Below the pieces are notes generated by a model, which ran no database searches, was not told the origin of the DNA, and worked only from the letters and a program-made list of their open reading frames with translations. From positions 1 through 52,423 of the forward strand of contig NZ_FOQG01000023.1 in the NCBI RefSeq assembly GCF_900113685.1: a stretch of 52,423 bases of DNA. Reading direction: 5' to 3'. Each line of letters starts with the position of its first letter. Position 1 is the stretch's first letter. The translations under genes were made by a program, and so were the position numbers. Positions 24,455 to 33,197 of this stretch are shown here, piece after piece. This DNA comes from Nocardioides psychrotolerans (lineage in GTDB: Bacteria > Actinomycetota > Actinomycetes > Propionibacteriales > Nocardioidaceae).

Positions 24455-25795
24455 GTGGCTACCACCAGCATCAGCGGCCTCTCCAGCGGCCTCGACACCG
24501 CCAGCATCATCGACCAGCTCATGCAGCTGGAGGCGATCCCGCAGAGTCGGCTCAAGACTCGCGTCGCGACGGAGCAGTCGCTCGTCACCACGCTCCAGAC
24601 GCTCAACACCAAGGTCGCCGTCCTGTCCAGCAGGGCAGAGGCGCTGGCGAAGCCCGCCGCCTGGGCACCGCTCGTCTCGTCCTCGTCGGACAGCGACGTC
24701 AAGGTGACCACCGGGAGCAACCTCGCGCCCACCAACCTGACCGTGACCGTGACCGCCGTCGCCAAGACCCACCAGCTGGGCTTCGCGACCTCGGCCGCGC
24801 TGACCGACCAGGTCACCGGCGCCTCGAACATCGTGCGGCTCGACCGCTTCGACGGCTCCCCCGTCGACATCGACTCCGGGGACGGCACGCTCGCCGGCCT
24901 GGTCGCCGCCATCAACGATCCCGACAACGCGACCGGCCTGCGCGCAGCAGCCGTCCGCGTCTCCGACGGCCAGTACCGGCTGCTGGTCGAGTCGTCGGCC
25001 ACGGGAGCAGCCCAGGACTTCACGCTCACCGCCCAGGACCTCAGCCCGTTGCTTGGCGGCGCCACGGTGCGCAGCGGCACGGACGCCGCCATCGACATCG
25101 GCGCCGGCATCTCGGTCGGCTCGACCACCAACACCTTCACCGACGTGGTGCCCGGCCTGACCCTGACGGTCGCTCCGGACACGACCATCGGCACGGTCTC
25201 GACGATCAGCGTCACGCGCGACGCCGCCGGCGTCAGCAACTCGGTCAAGGCCCTGGTCGACGCCGTCAACGCTCTGCTCACCGACATCGACACGCAGTCC
25301 GCCTCGGGCTCCGCGACCAAGGCCAAGGGCCCCCTCATGGGCGACGCCAACGTGCGGTCCCTGCGCAGCACGGTCCTCGACAGCGTGTTCCCCACCGATG
25401 GTTCCTCGATGGCCGACCTCGGCATCGAGGTCGACCGCTTCGGGAAGCTCACCTTCGACTCGGCCACCTTCGCCGGCGCCTACGCCGCCGACCCCGCCGG
25501 GGTCGCCGAGCAGTTCACCACGGCCGGTGGTGGCTTCGCCGAGCGCGTCGCCACCGTGACCAAGGGTGCCAGCGACCCGATCGACGGGACGCTGACCGCC
25601 GCCATCACCGGCCGCAACTCCGGGATCACCCGGATGAAGGACAGCATCGAGGACTGGGACCAGCGCCTCGAGCTGAGGCGCATCTCCCTCACCCGCCAGT
25701 TCACCGCGCTGGAGACGGCACTCAACCAGATGTCGAGCCAGTCCTCGTGGCTGGCCGGGCAGCTCTCCTCGCTGCCCACCAACAGCTCCGGCTGA
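24455..25795 (+). CDS. fliD: Filament cap protein FliD (HAP2)
   Basis: FliD forms the cap that folds flagellin at the filament tip. The 446-aa product starts ATTSISGLSSGLDTASIIDQ then LMQLEAIPQSRLKTRV, the typical FliD N-terminus, and ends with DWDQRLELRRISLTRQFTAL then ETALNQMSSQSSWLAGQL. The start is GTG 24455 with AGGAGG 5 nt before. The 130-bp gap after fliC contains no copy of the CTCA-N15-CGAT motif. fliS and a fliT-like gene follow. Confidence 0.93.
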   Translation: MATTSISGLSSGLDTASIIDQLMQLEAIPQSRLKTRVATEQSLVTTLQTLNTKVAVLSSRAEALAKPAAWAPLVSSSSDSDVKVTTGSNLAPTNLTVTVTAVAKTHQLGFATSAALTDQVTGASNIVRLDRFDGSPVDIDSGDGTLAGLVAAINDPDNATGLRAAAVRVSDGQYRLLVESSATGAAQDFTLTAQDLSPLLGGATVRSGTDAAIDIGAGISVGSTTNTFTDVVPGLTLTVAPDTTIGTVSTISVTRDAAGVSNSVKALVDAVNALLTDIDTQSASGSATKAKGPLMGDANVRSLRSTVLDSVFPTDGSSMADLGIEVDRFGKLTFDSATFAGAYAADPAGVAEQFTTAGGGFAERVATVTKGASDPIDGTLTAAITGRNSGITRMKDSIEDWDQRLELRRISLTRQFTALETALNQMSSQSSWLAGQLSSLPTNSSG

Positions 25796-25861
25796 CCTCA
25801 GACGGCACCACCGCACCACCGCTCCACCTGTCCGCACGGGAACGCTAAGGAAGGCAACCCC

Positions 25862-26242
25862 ATGAACACCACAGCGCGCGCCGCATACATGGATGCATCG
25901 GTCGCGACCGCCAGCCCTGCCCGACTCCTCGTGATGCTCTGCGAGCGCCTCGTCCTCGACGTACGTCGTGGGCTCGAGGCGCAGCGCGAGGGCTCGATCG
26001 AGGAAGCCAACCGCCAGCTGATCCACGCCCAGGAGATCGTCTTCGAGCTGCGCAGCAGCCTGCGCGTCGACGACTTCGAGGGCGGACCGGGCCTGGCCTC
26101 GATCTACGACTTCGTCCACACCCAGCTCATCCGCGCCAACATCAGCAAGGATCCCGCGATCACCGAGGGGTGCCTGCACCTGGTCATGGACCTGTGCGCC
26201 ACCTGGTGCCAGGCCGCCCAGCAGTCCGTCCTGGCGGGGTGA
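25862..26242 (+). CDS. fliS: Flagellin export chaperone FliS
   Basis: The 126-aa helical protein keeps flagellin monomeric before export. It reads AAYMDASVATASPARLLVML then CERLVLDVRRGLEAQREGSI and ANRQLIHAQEIVFELRSSLR, matching FliS (the TASPxxLxxMLY-type motif, here MLCERL). FEGGPGLASIYDFVHTQLIR is the usual fourth-helix region, with the common N/D-rich pair partly changed. It follows fliD by 66 bp. Confidence 0.92.
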   Translation: MNTTARAAYMDASVATASPARLLVMLCERLVLDVRRGLEAQREGSIEEANRQLIHAQEIVFELRSSLRVDDFEGGPGLASIYDFVHTQLIRANISKDPAITEGCLHLVMDLCATWCQAAQQSVLAG

Positions 26243-26249
26243 GGTCGTC

Positions 26250-26594
26250 GTGTTCGTCGACCGCGGAGGAATCGTGCGCCAGATCGACACGCACTTCGAG
26301 AGCTGGCAGCTGGAGCTGGACCGCCTCGAGCTCGACGTGATGCGCGCCGAGCGGGCCTTCGCCACCGACGGCCTGCTGCGCACCGACGGGTGGGAGGTCC
26401 CGAGCCTCGCCGGCCCGGTCCCCGAGGACCTGCGCGGGCGAGCGACCGAGCTCCTGACCCGCCAGCAGGAGCTGCTGGTGAGCCTGACCGAACGCCTCGG
26501 CGCGACGGGCCGCCAGCAGGCACTCGCCGAGAACGTCGGTCGGGTGTCGACGCGCGACCGGAGCCGGCCGGTCTACTTCGACATCAGCGCCTGA
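26250..26594 (+). CDS. FliT-like small helical protein
   Basis: The 114-aa product is helical and charged: HFESWQLELDRLELDVMRAE, then LLTRQQELLVSLTERLGATG. Position after fliD-fliS is that of FliT, the FliD chaperone, and size fits, but sequence similarity is weak to my eye. GTG 26250 is 8 nt past the fliS stop. The last 11 nt overlap the convergent cheB gene. Confidence 0.6.
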   Translation: MFVDRGGIVRQIDTHFESWQLELDRLELDVMRAERAFATDGLLRTDGWEVPSLAGPVPEDLRGRATELLTRQQELLVSLTERLGATGRQQALAENVGRVSTRDRSRPVYFDISA

Positions 26595-27627
26595 GCATGC
26601 CGGCCATCAGGGACGTGAGCCGCTGGGCGATCTCGCCGAGCGGCACAACCTCGTCGGCCAGGCCCGCGTTGGCCACGGCGCCCGGCATCCCCCACACGAC
26701 CGAGCTCGCCTCGTCCTGGACGAGGATCCGGCCCTGGTGCTCCGCGATCTCACGGCAGCCGGCGAGACCGTCGTGACCCATGCCGGTCAGCACCAGCGCG
26801 CCGACCCCGTCTCCGAACGTTTCGGCGGCGGAGCGGAAGAGCGGGTCAGCCGCCGGCCGGCAGAAGTTCTCCTTCGGCCCGTCGTCGAGCCGGGCCCGGA
26901 CCATGCCTGCGACCCGCGAGATGCGCAGGTGCCGGTCCCCCGGAGCGACGAGCACCTGGCCGGCCACGACGAGGTCGCCGTCGACGGCCTCGCGCACGGA
27001 CAGGGCGGAGACCCGGTCGAGCCGGGCGGCGAACATGGTCGTGAAGACCGGTGGCATGTGCTGGGCCACGAGCACCGGCACGGGAAAGTCGCCCGGCAGG
27101 GCGCCCAGCACCTGGGCCAGCGCGTCGGGACCACCGGTCGAGCTGGCGATCACCAGCAGCCGGCACGGCGCGTGGCGCGGCACCGGCTGACGTCGTACGA
27201 CGGGGCGCGCGGCGCCGACCCGGCGCACGCCGGCCAGCGCCTTGATGCGCGGCACGAGCTGCTCGCGCACCTCGGTCATCGACTCGGCCATGGAGCCGGT
27301 GTTGCTCGGCTTGGTCACATAGTCGGAAGCGCCGTTGGAGAGGGCCTCGAGCGTGCTCGCGGCACCGCGCTCGGTGAGTGTGGAGAACATGATGATCGGC
27401 AGCCGGGGGTGGCGCGGATGGATGACCGCCAGGGCACCGAGCCCGTCGAGGCGAGGCATCTCCACGTCCAGGGTCACCGCGTCGGGCAACAGGGCATCGA
27501 CCATCTCGATCGCCTCGAGCCCGTCGCGCGCGGCTCCCACGACCTCGATGGCGGGGTCCTGCGACAGCACCGAGGTGATGAGGCGGCGCAGCACGGATGA
27601 GTCGTCGACTACCAGAACTCTGATCAC
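26584..27627 (-). CDS. cheB: Chemotaxis methylesterase CheB
   Basis: CheB removes methyl groups from receptors when phosphorylated. The receiver domain (1-120) has VLVVDDSS and phospho-Asp54 (VTLDVEMPRLDG). The esterase domain has Ser163 (ASSTGGP), His190 (VAQHMPP) and Asp286 (TGMGHDG), the full triad. The protein is 347 aa from GTG 27627. That start is preferred because a FliA-type -10 element ends 8 nt upstream, so it is probably translated leaderless; no Shine-Dalgarno is present. The frame continues much further upstream as noise. Confidence 0.93.
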   Translation of the reverse strand: MIRVLVVDDSSVLRRLITSVLSQDPAIEVVGAARDGLEAIEMVDALLPDAVTLDVEMPRLDGLGALAVIHPRHPRLPIIMFSTLTERGAASTLEALSNGASDYVTKPSNTGSMAESMTEVREQLVPRIKALAGVRRVGAARPVVRRQPVPRHAPCRLLVIASSTGGPDALAQVLGALPGDFPVPVLVAQHMPPVFTTMFAARLDRVSALSVREAVDGDLVVAGQVLVAPGDRHLRISRVAGMVRARLDDGPKENFCRPAADPLFRSAAETFGDGVGALVLTGMGHDGLAGCREIAEHQGRILVQDEASSVVWGMPGAVANAGLADEVVPLGEIAQRLTSLMAGMLRR

Positions 27628-27635
27628 GAGGGGCA

Positions 27636-27662
27636 GATCGGCCCACCGGTGCTCCGACTGAG
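27636..27662 (-). promoter_or_regulatory. FliA-type promoter of cheB
   Basis: On the minus strand CTCAGT-N15-CCGATC. The -10 half ends 8 nt before GTG, so transcription should start at or very near the start codon. It is divergent from the cheR promoter 30 bp away. Confidence 0.75.
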
Positions 27663-27691
27663 GACAACACCCAACTCCCACCCCGATACGT

Positions 27692-27718
27692 CTCAGGATG
27701 GTCGAGCGGATCCCGATG
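27692..27718 (+). promoter_or_regulatory. FliA-type promoter of cheR
   Basis: CTCAGG-N15-CCGATG, ending 8 nt before the GTG of cheR. Together with the divergent cheB copy it makes a compact bidirectional FliA control region. Confidence 0.75.
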
Positions 27719-27726
27719 GGTGGCTC

Positions 27727-28581
27727 GTGAGCATCGCAGAGTCCAGCTTCCACTACGTGGCCGACCTCGTCCGTCGGGAGACCTCCATGCTCTATGAGCA
27801 GGGCAAGGAGTACCTCGTCGAGGCACGACTCCTCCCCCTCGCTCGTGAGGCGGGGGACTCCGACGTCGACGTCTACGTGAGTCGCCTGATGACCGATGCC
27901 GCCGAGCGCCGCAAGGCGATCGACGCCCTGACCATCAACGAGACATCCTGGTTCCGCGACAACGCGCCCTACCAGGCCTTCACCGACGTGCTCCTGCCGC
28001 AGGCCATCGCCGCGCGGCAGGCCACGCGCAAGATCTCCATCTGGTCCGCGGCCTGCTCGAGCGGTCAGGAGGCCTACAGCCTCTCGATGCTGCTCGACCA
28101 GCACCTGCCCCTCGGCTGGACCGCCGAGATCCTCGCCACCGACGTGTCCACGGCGATGCTCGGACGGGTCAAGGCCGGGCGCTACAGCCAGGTGGAGATG
28201 AACCGCGGCCTGCCGGCCACCCACCTGGTGCGCTACTTCACCCGGGTCGGCAGCGAGTGGGAGGTCTCCGCCGACCTGCGGCGCATCGTCACCACCCAGC
28301 ACCTCAACCTGGCCACGACGTTCCCGCCGCTGCCGACGTTCGACATCGTCTTCCTGCGCAACGTCCTCATCTACTTCGACCTCGACACCAAGCGGGACAT
28401 CCTGCGCCGGGTGCACGCGCGGGTCGCCCCTGGGGGCTCGCTCCTGCTCGGCTCGTCCGAGACGACGCTCGACCTCACCGACAGCTGGGAGCGCGAGGCC
28501 GTCGGCCGCGTGCAGGTGCACCGCCCGGTCCCAGCGGCAGGGGCCTTCGGACTCACCGCACCGACGAGGGCAGCCGTATGA
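27727..28581 (+). CDS. cheR: Chemotaxis methyltransferase CheR
   Basis: CheR methylates receptor glutamates with S-adenosylmethionine. The 284-aa product has the N-terminal helical domain (VADLVRRETSMLYEQGKEYL), TINETSWFRDNAPYQAF (conserved TxNxTxFFR-like motif), IWSAACSSGQEAYSLSMLL (SAM site), and FDIVFLRNVLIYFDLDTKRD. GTG 27727 is chosen because a FliA-type promoter ends 8 nt before it; the frame upstream would run through the promoter. Two CheY genes and cheX follow. Confidence 0.93.
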   Translation: MSIAESSFHYVADLVRRETSMLYEQGKEYLVEARLLPLAREAGDSDVDVYVSRLMTDAAERRKAIDALTINETSWFRDNAPYQAFTDVLLPQAIAARQATRKISIWSAACSSGQEAYSLSMLLDQHLPLGWTAEILATDVSTAMLGRVKAGRYSQVEMNRGLPATHLVRYFTRVGSEWEVSADLRRIVTTQHLNLATTFPPLPTFDIVFLRNVLIYFDLDTKRDILRRVHARVAPGGSLLLGSSETTLDLTDSWEREAVGRVQVHRPVPAAGAFGLTAPTRAAV

Positions 28582-28653
28582 CCCTCCGGATCCCCTTCGC
28601 CACCGACACGACCGCCGCCACCCCCACGGCAACCCCGACAGGAGCCTGACCCC

Positions 28654-29037
28654 ATGCACGCGCTGATCATCGACGATTCCCGAGCCATGCGCTCGATCTT
28701 GCGACGCATCGTCACGGACCTCGGCTACGACACGACCGAGGCCGAGCACGGCCAGGCCGCGCTCGACCACATGGAGGGCGGCTTGGTGCCCGATCTGTGC
28801 CTGATCGACTGGAACATGCCGGTGATGGACGGCTACCAATTCGTGCAGCGAGTCCGCGACGACCCGCGCTGGCGCGACGTCACCTTGATGATGGTCACGA
28901 CCGAGAGCGAGCACGGTCAGATCGTGCGCGCCCTCGCCGCCGGTGCCCACGAGTACGTCATCAAGCCGTTCACCCCCGACGCGATAGTCGACAAGCTCGA
29001 GCTCCTCGGCCTCCTGGTGGCGGAGGTGCCGGCATGA
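28654..29037 (+). CDS. cheY: Chemotaxis response regulator CheY (first copy)
   Basis: A stand-alone 127-aa receiver domain: ALIIDDSRAMRSILRRI with the acidic pair Asp7/Asp8, phospho-Asp52 in LCLIDWNMPVMDG, Thr in MVTTESE and Lys in YVIKPFTPDAI. It is the likely switch-binding CheY. It follows cheR after 72 bp, and its TGA overlaps the ATG of cheX (ATGA). Confidence 0.92.
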   Translation: MHALIIDDSRAMRSILRRIVTDLGYDTTEAEHGQAALDHMEGGLVPDLCLIDWNMPVMDGYQFVQRVRDDPRWRDVTLMMVTTESEHGQIVRALAAGAHEYVIKPFTPDAIVDKLELLGLLVAEVPA

Positions 29038-29531
29038 TCCTCGAAGGCCCCACCTACACCGACCTGCACGCCGTCGTCGACGAGGTCTGGTCGGCGTTCC
29101 TCGGCCCCGAGGACCCGCTCCTGCCCGCCCTTCCGGACACCGGGCTGGGCGACGGGGTGACCTGGTCCGCAGCCACCAGCGTGACCGGCGCCTGGAACGG
29201 CGTCGTGACCGTCGAGATCCCCGACGTGGTCGCCCAGACCGCGACCGAGCGGATGCTGGGCCTCGCGCCCGGTGAGGACCTCAGCACCGAGGACGTCGCC
29301 GACGCGGTCGGCGAGCTGGTCAACATGATCGGCGGCAACGTCAAGAGCCTGATGCCGGGGCCGAGCGCCCTGTCGCTCCCGCTGGTCGCCCGGGGCACGA
29401 TCGCCTCGCCCTCCGACCTGACCGAGGTCTCCTGCCTGGACCTCACCTGGGCCGGGTCCCCCCTCCGCGTCTCCGTGCTCGCCCGGCGAGACGTCCCCGC
29501 CCGCGCCACCGACAAGCAGGAGTCAGCATGA
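29034..29531 (+). CDS. cheX: CheX-like CheY-P phosphatase
   Basis: CheX-type proteins dephosphorylate CheY-P. The 165-aa product contains VADAVGELVNMIGGNVKSLM, the E-x2-N catalytic motif of the CheC/CheX/FliY group, and then LPLVARGTIASPSDL and SPLRVSVLARRD. There is no membrane segment. It is sandwiched between two cheY genes with 4-nt overlaps on both sides, so dosage with CheY is coupled. No cheZ, cheC or cheD is present in the window, so this is probably the main phosphatase. Confidence 0.82.
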   Translation: MILEGPTYTDLHAVVDEVWSAFLGPEDPLLPALPDTGLGDGVTWSAATSVTGAWNGVVTVEIPDVVAQTATERMLGLAPGEDLSTEDVADAVGELVNMIGGNVKSLMPGPSALSLPLVARGTIASPSDLTEVSCLDLTWAGSPLRVSVLARRDVPARATDKQESA

Positions 29532-29890
29532 AGATCCTCGTCGCCGACGACAGCCGCGTGATGCGCCAGATCGTCATCCGCACCCTGCGTCAGGCCGGCC
29601 GCGGCGGTCACGACATCGTCGAGGCCCAGGACGGTCAGGAGGCGCTCGACCTCGTGCGCAGCGAGGCACCCGACCTGGTGCTGTCGGACTGGAACATGCC
29701 GGAGATGAACGGCATCGACGTCCTCACCAGCCTGCGCGCCTCCGGCTCCCAGGTCGCCTTCGGCTTCGTCACCTCCGAGGGGTCGGAGGAGATGCGCGCC
29801 CGCGCCGCGCAGGCCGGCGCCGCGTTCCTGATCGCCAAGCCCTTCACGCCCGAGGCGTTCGGCGAGGCCCTCGCGGGCATCGGGCTCTAG
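29528..29890 (+). CDS. Chemotaxis response regulator CheY (second copy)
   Basis: A 120-aa receiver: ILVADDSRVMRQIVIRTLRQ, phospho-Asp54 in LVLSDWNMPEMNGID, Thr in GFVTSEGS and Lys in LIAKPFTPEAFGEAL. It differs clearly from the first copy. One copy may act at the motor and the other as a phosphate sink, as in some two-CheY systems; which is which cannot be told from sequence alone. Its ATG overlaps the end of cheX. Confidence 0.9.
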   Translation: MKILVADDSRVMRQIVIRTLRQAGRGGHDIVEAQDGQEALDLVRSEAPDLVLSDWNMPEMNGIDVLTSLRASGSQVAFGFVTSEGSEEMRARAAQAGAAFLIAKPFTPEAFGEALAGIGL

Positions 29891-29894
29891 ACCG

Positions 29895-30383
29895 ATGACG
29901 ACGACCGACACGCACCTGCCGGTGACCAAGGACGTGCGCGATCTGTTGGTCGGGCTCCTCGGCAAGGACGTGACGCTCAGCCCCATCGGTCCCCTCGCTC
30001 CCGGACCCGCGACGCCCGCGAGCGTCGCGCTCTACACCGACGACTCGCTGCAGCTGCGGGCCGTCATCGCCTGCGACCTCGGGTTCTCCGCCCGGGCCGC
30101 CGCGGCCCTGGCCCTCATGCCTCCCAGCAGCGCCGACGCCGCGCTCGAGGAGGGGGCCCTCGACGAGACGCTGCGCGACAACCTCTACGAGGTGCTCAAC
30201 ATCGCGGCCTCGCTCTTCAACGTCGACGACGCACCGCACGTCAAGCTCTACGACCTGCACCCGGCCGGCCCGCCGCTCCCACCCGACGTACGGGTCAGGA
30301 CGCTGACGCTGGGCCGTCGCGAGGACCTCGCCGTGGAGATCGCGGGCTATGGCACGGGACGGCTCTCGATCGTCCTCTGCTGA
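29895..30383 (+). CDS. Unknown chemotaxis-linked protein with a weak CheC/CheX-like motif
   Basis: The 162-aa product is not a family I can name. It contains LRAVIACDLGFSARAAAALA, then a helix DETLRDNLYEVLNIAASLFN, and ends in VEIAGYGTGRLSIVLC. The E-x2-N in LYEVLNIAASLFN resembles the catalytic helix of CheC/CheX, and the length and strand pattern are similar. It starts 4 nt after the second cheY stop and closes the cheR operon. A CheX paralogue, or a non-catalytic CheY-P binder, is plausible. Confidence 0.6.
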   Translation: MTTTDTHLPVTKDVRDLLVGLLGKDVTLSPIGPLAPGPATPASVALYTDDSLQLRAVIACDLGFSARAAAALALMPPSSADAALEEGALDETLRDNLYEVLNIAASLFNVDDAPHVKLYDLHPAGPPLPPDVRVRTLTLGRREDLAVEIAGYGTGRLSIVLC

Positions 30384-30422
30384 GCCCCCGGTCTGGGCCC
30401 TCACGGGATCTTCACGGATTCC

Positions 30423-30449
30423 CTCAGGTCCCCCACCCCGGGACCGATC
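30423..30449 (+). promoter_or_regulatory. FliA-type promoter of the flgB-flgE operon
   Basis: CTCAGG-N15-CCGATC, ending 78 nt before the flgB GTG. This is the only copy ahead of twelve genes for hook, basal body and export ATPase, which are usually early (class II) genes and not FliA targets in enteric bacteria. Confidence 0.7.
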
Positions 30450-30527
30450 AACCCTGCGAGCACGGATCGCTCGCCCCGCCCCACGCCGACGGACCGGCAC
30501 CCACTCGACCACCTCGAGAGGCTCGCT

Positions 30528-30887
30528 GTGTCCGTCCCCGCCTTCTCCGCGTCCGATGCCGTCTCCTCGGTCCTCGGCGCCGCACTCGACGGCCTGTCGA
30601 TGCGTCAGCGCGTGATCGCCGACAACATCGCCAACATCGACACCCCCGGCTTCCGGGCCACCAGCGTCGACTTCGAGAGCTCGCTGCGCTCCGCGATCAC
30701 GTCGGGTGACCCCAGCCAGGTCGGGGTGGCCACGACGCCCACCGACACCCCGGTGGGGCCGGACGGCAACAGCGTCGACCTCCGCAAGGAGACGGTCGCC
30801 GCGATGCAGTCGCAGTTCCAGTACCAGATGATGACGCGAGCGGTCAGCGACCGCTTCGACATCCTGCGGATCTCGGCCGGTGCGTGA
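30528..30887 (+). CDS. flgB: Flagellar proximal rod protein FlgB
   Basis: The 119-aa rod protein shows SMRQRVIADNIANIDTPGFR then ATSVDFESSLRSAI, the rod-family N-terminal motif (NIANxxTPGF), and ends KETVAAMQSQFQYQMMTRAV then SDRFDILRISAGA. Start is GTG 30528, the first in frame after the promoter. It overlaps flgC by one base. Confidence 0.93.
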   Translation: MSVPAFSASDAVSSVLGAALDGLSMRQRVIADNIANIDTPGFRATSVDFESSLRSAITSGDPSQVGVATTPTDTPVGPDGNSVDLRKETVAAMQSQFQYQMMTRAVSDRFDILRISAGA

Positions 30888-31279
30888 TGGGCGCCTTCGA
30901 CCTGCTCGGCATCGCCGGCTCCAGCCTCGGCATGCACCAGACGTGGCTCGACTCGCTGGCCAACAACATCGCCAACGTCAACACCGTCGTGGCGACCAGC
31001 GAGAACGCCTTTCAGGCCCAGATGGTCACCGCCGCCCCACGTCCCGGCGGCGGCGTCCAGGTCTCCGGCATCGCCCTCAGCGACGCGGCCGGCATGGTCG
31101 TCAACGACCCGGACCACCCGCTCGCCGACGCCGACGGCAACGTCCGGGCACCTGCCGTGGACATGTCGAGCCAGATGAGCCAGCTGATCATGGCCCAGCG
31201 CGGCTACCAGGCCTCGGTGCAGATCACCAAGTACGCGCAGGAGACCTACTCCAGCGCCCTGTCGATCGGGGGTCGATGA
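30887..31279 (+). CDS. flgC: Flagellar proximal rod protein FlgC
   Basis: The 130-aa product starts GAFDLLGIAGSSLGMHQTWL then DSLANNIANVNTV, and ends VDMSSQMSQLIMAQRGYQAS then QITKYAQETYSSAL, matching FlgC. ATG 30887 overlaps the flgB stop (TGATG); a GTG directly before it (30884) is also in frame. It overlaps fliE by 4 nt. Confidence 0.93.
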   Translation: MGAFDLLGIAGSSLGMHQTWLDSLANNIANVNTVVATSENAFQAQMVTAAPRPGGGVQVSGIALSDAAGMVVNDPDHPLADADGNVRAPAVDMSSQMSQLIMAQRGYQASVQITKYAQETYSSALSIGGR

Positions 31280-31617
31280 TGAGTGTCTCCGGCATCGAGG
31301 CGATGGGCTTCACGCCGTACGTCGCCCCGCAGGTCCCCAGCACCCCCGCCGGATCCGGCGGGGTCGGTGGGGCCGGCAGCGCCGCTGGCGTCCAGGGCGC
31401 CTCCTTCGGCGACCTGGTGCTCGACGGGCTCGACCGCCTCGAGGGCGTGCAGGACCGCAGCGACCAGCTGGCCGTCAAGGCCGCCACGGGTGACCTCCAG
31501 AACCTGCACGACTACACGATCGCGGCCACCGAGGCCACCGTGACCACCCAGATGACCGTCGCCGTCCGCAACAAGGCCGTCGAGGCGTTCACCGAGATCA
31601 TGCGGATGCAGGTCTGA
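31276..31617 (+). CDS. fliE: Flagellar hook-basal body protein FliE
   Basis: FliE joins the MS ring to the rod. The 113-aa product has a Gly/Ala-rich N-terminus (about residues 20-40), then FGDLVLDGLDRLEGVQDRSD, QLAVKAATGDLQNLHDYTIA and NKAVEAFTEIMRMQV, the standard FliE C-terminus. Two ATGs (31276, 31279) are possible. It overlaps flgC and fliF. Confidence 0.92.
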   Translation: MMSVSGIEAMGFTPYVAPQVPSTPAGSGGVGGAGSAAGVQGASFGDLVLDGLDRLEGVQDRSDQLAVKAATGDLQNLHDYTIAATEATVTTQMTVAVRNKAVEAFTEIMRMQV

Positions 31618-33197
31618 TGAAGCAGCAGCTCGGTCGCACGCTGGCCAGGTACCAGCGCACCTTCGCGACATTCACCACCGGCCAGAAGGCCATGGCCGTG
31701 CTCGGCACCGCCGCGCTCCTGCTCGCCGGCTTCATGGTCTTCAAGTGGGCCGCCACGCCCAGCATGGCGCCGCTCTACTCCAACCTCTCCTCCGCTGATG
31801 CCTCCGCGGTCATCGACCAGCTCGAGACCAGCGGCGTCCCCTACGAGCTCGGCGGCGGCGGCGGCACCGTGATGGTGCCGCGCGACCTGGTCTACTCGAC
31901 CCGCATCGACCTGAGCGGTGAGGGCCTGCCGACCAGCAGCGACGACGGCTACTCGCTGCTCGACAGCCAGGGCCTGTCCACCTCGCAGTTCCAGGAGCAG
32001 ACCGACTTCAAGCGGGCCATGGAGGGCGAGCTCTCCCGCACGATCGAGGCGATCGACGACGTCGAGACCGCGGTCGTCCACCTTGCGCTGCCGCCCCAGC
32101 AGGTCTTCGCCGACGAGCAGGACCCGGCCACGGCCTCGGTCCTCGTGGCCACCCGCCCGGGCACGACCCTGGGCGCCGACCAGGTCCAGGCCGTCGTCCA
32201 CCTCGTCGCCTCCAGCATCGACGGCCTCGACCCGACGAAGGTGACGGTCGCGGACTCCACGGGACTCGTGCTCTCCGCCCCCGACGGCTCGGCCGCGGCG
32301 GCCTCGAGCACCCGCACCCAGCAGACCGAGGCGATGCAGGACCAGCTGCACGGCCAGCTCCAGTCCATGCTCGACCGGGTGGTCGGCGTGGGCAACTCCA
32401 CCGTGCAGGTGACGACCGACCTCGACTTCGACCAGTCGGTGGTCGAGACGACCGACTTCTCCGTCGACGACGACACCCCGCCGCTCTCCGCGAGCAGCAG
32501 CAGCGAGACCTACACCGGCCCGGACGCCACCACCCAGGTGGGCGGCGTCGTCGGCCCGGACGGCCAGATGGACACCACCGCTTCGGGCGGCGACGCCTCG
32601 AGCTATGTCAAGGAGCAGTCGGCGGAGGACAACGCAGTCGACAGCACCGTCGAGCGCCGCGAGACCTCGCCGGGCTCGATCCGCTCGATGCACGTCAGCG
32701 TCGTGCTGGACACCGCCACCACCAAGCAGATCTCGCCCACCGACATCCAGGACCTGGTCGCTGCCGGCGTCGGGATCAACCGCAAGCGCGGCGACACCGT
32801 CCAGGTCACCTCGCTGCCCTTCGACCGCACCGCCGAGCTGGCGGCGGCCGAGGAGCTGAAGGCCGCGGCTGCTGCGAACACCAAGGCAGAGCAGACCACG
32901 CTCTACCGCAACATCGGCCTCGGCGTGCTGGTCGTGCTGATGCTGCTGCTGGCCTGGATCACCGGACGCAAGCGGGCCAAGGCACGCGACAAGGCCACGA
33001 CGTACGTCGTCGAGCAGCTGCGCCAGGAGTCCTCGGCCCGCACCTCGGCGCTGGAGATGCCGCCGGCGGCGCTCGCCCTGGAGCAGGCCGAGCACGACCA
33101 GACCCTGGAGCTGCGCGAGGAGCTCAACTCCCTGGTCGAGCGTCAGCCCGAGGACGTCGCGGCCCTGCTGCGCGGCTGGCTCGTGGAGCGTCCCTGA
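31617..33197 (+). CDS. fliF: Flagellar MS-ring protein FliF
   Basis: FliF forms the membrane ring on which the motor is built. The 526-aa product has TM1 (about 23-44), the ring-building motifs YSNLSSADASAVIDQLETSG and FQEQTDFKRAMEGELSRTIE, a variable Ser/Asp/Thr-rich loop (about 275-345), TM2 (about 432-451) and a cytoplasmic C-terminus binding FliG (TLELREELNSLVERQPEDVA then ALLRGWLVE). It overlaps fliE and fliG by one base each. Confidence 0.95.
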   Translation: MKQQLGRTLARYQRTFATFTTGQKAMAVLGTAALLLAGFMVFKWAATPSMAPLYSNLSSADASAVIDQLETSGVPYELGGGGGTVMVPRDLVYSTRIDLSGEGLPTSSDDGYSLLDSQGLSTSQFQEQTDFKRAMEGELSRTIEAIDDVETAVVHLALPPQQVFADEQDPATASVLVATRPGTTLGADQVQAVVHLVASSIDGLDPTKVTVADSTGLVLSAPDGSAAAASSTRTQQTEAMQDQLHGQLQSMLDRVVGVGNSTVQVTTDLDFDQSVVETTDFSVDDDTPPLSASSSSETYTGPDATTQVGGVVGPDGQMDTTASGGDASSYVKEQSAEDNAVDSTVERRETSPGSIRSMHVSVVLDTATTKQISPTDIQDLVAAGVGINRKRGDTVQVTSLPFDRTAELAAAEELKAAAAANTKAEQTTLYRNIGLGVLVVLMLLLAWITGRKRAKARDKATTYVVEQLRQESSARTSALEMPPAALALEQAEHDQTLELREELNSLVERQPEDVAALLRGWLVERP

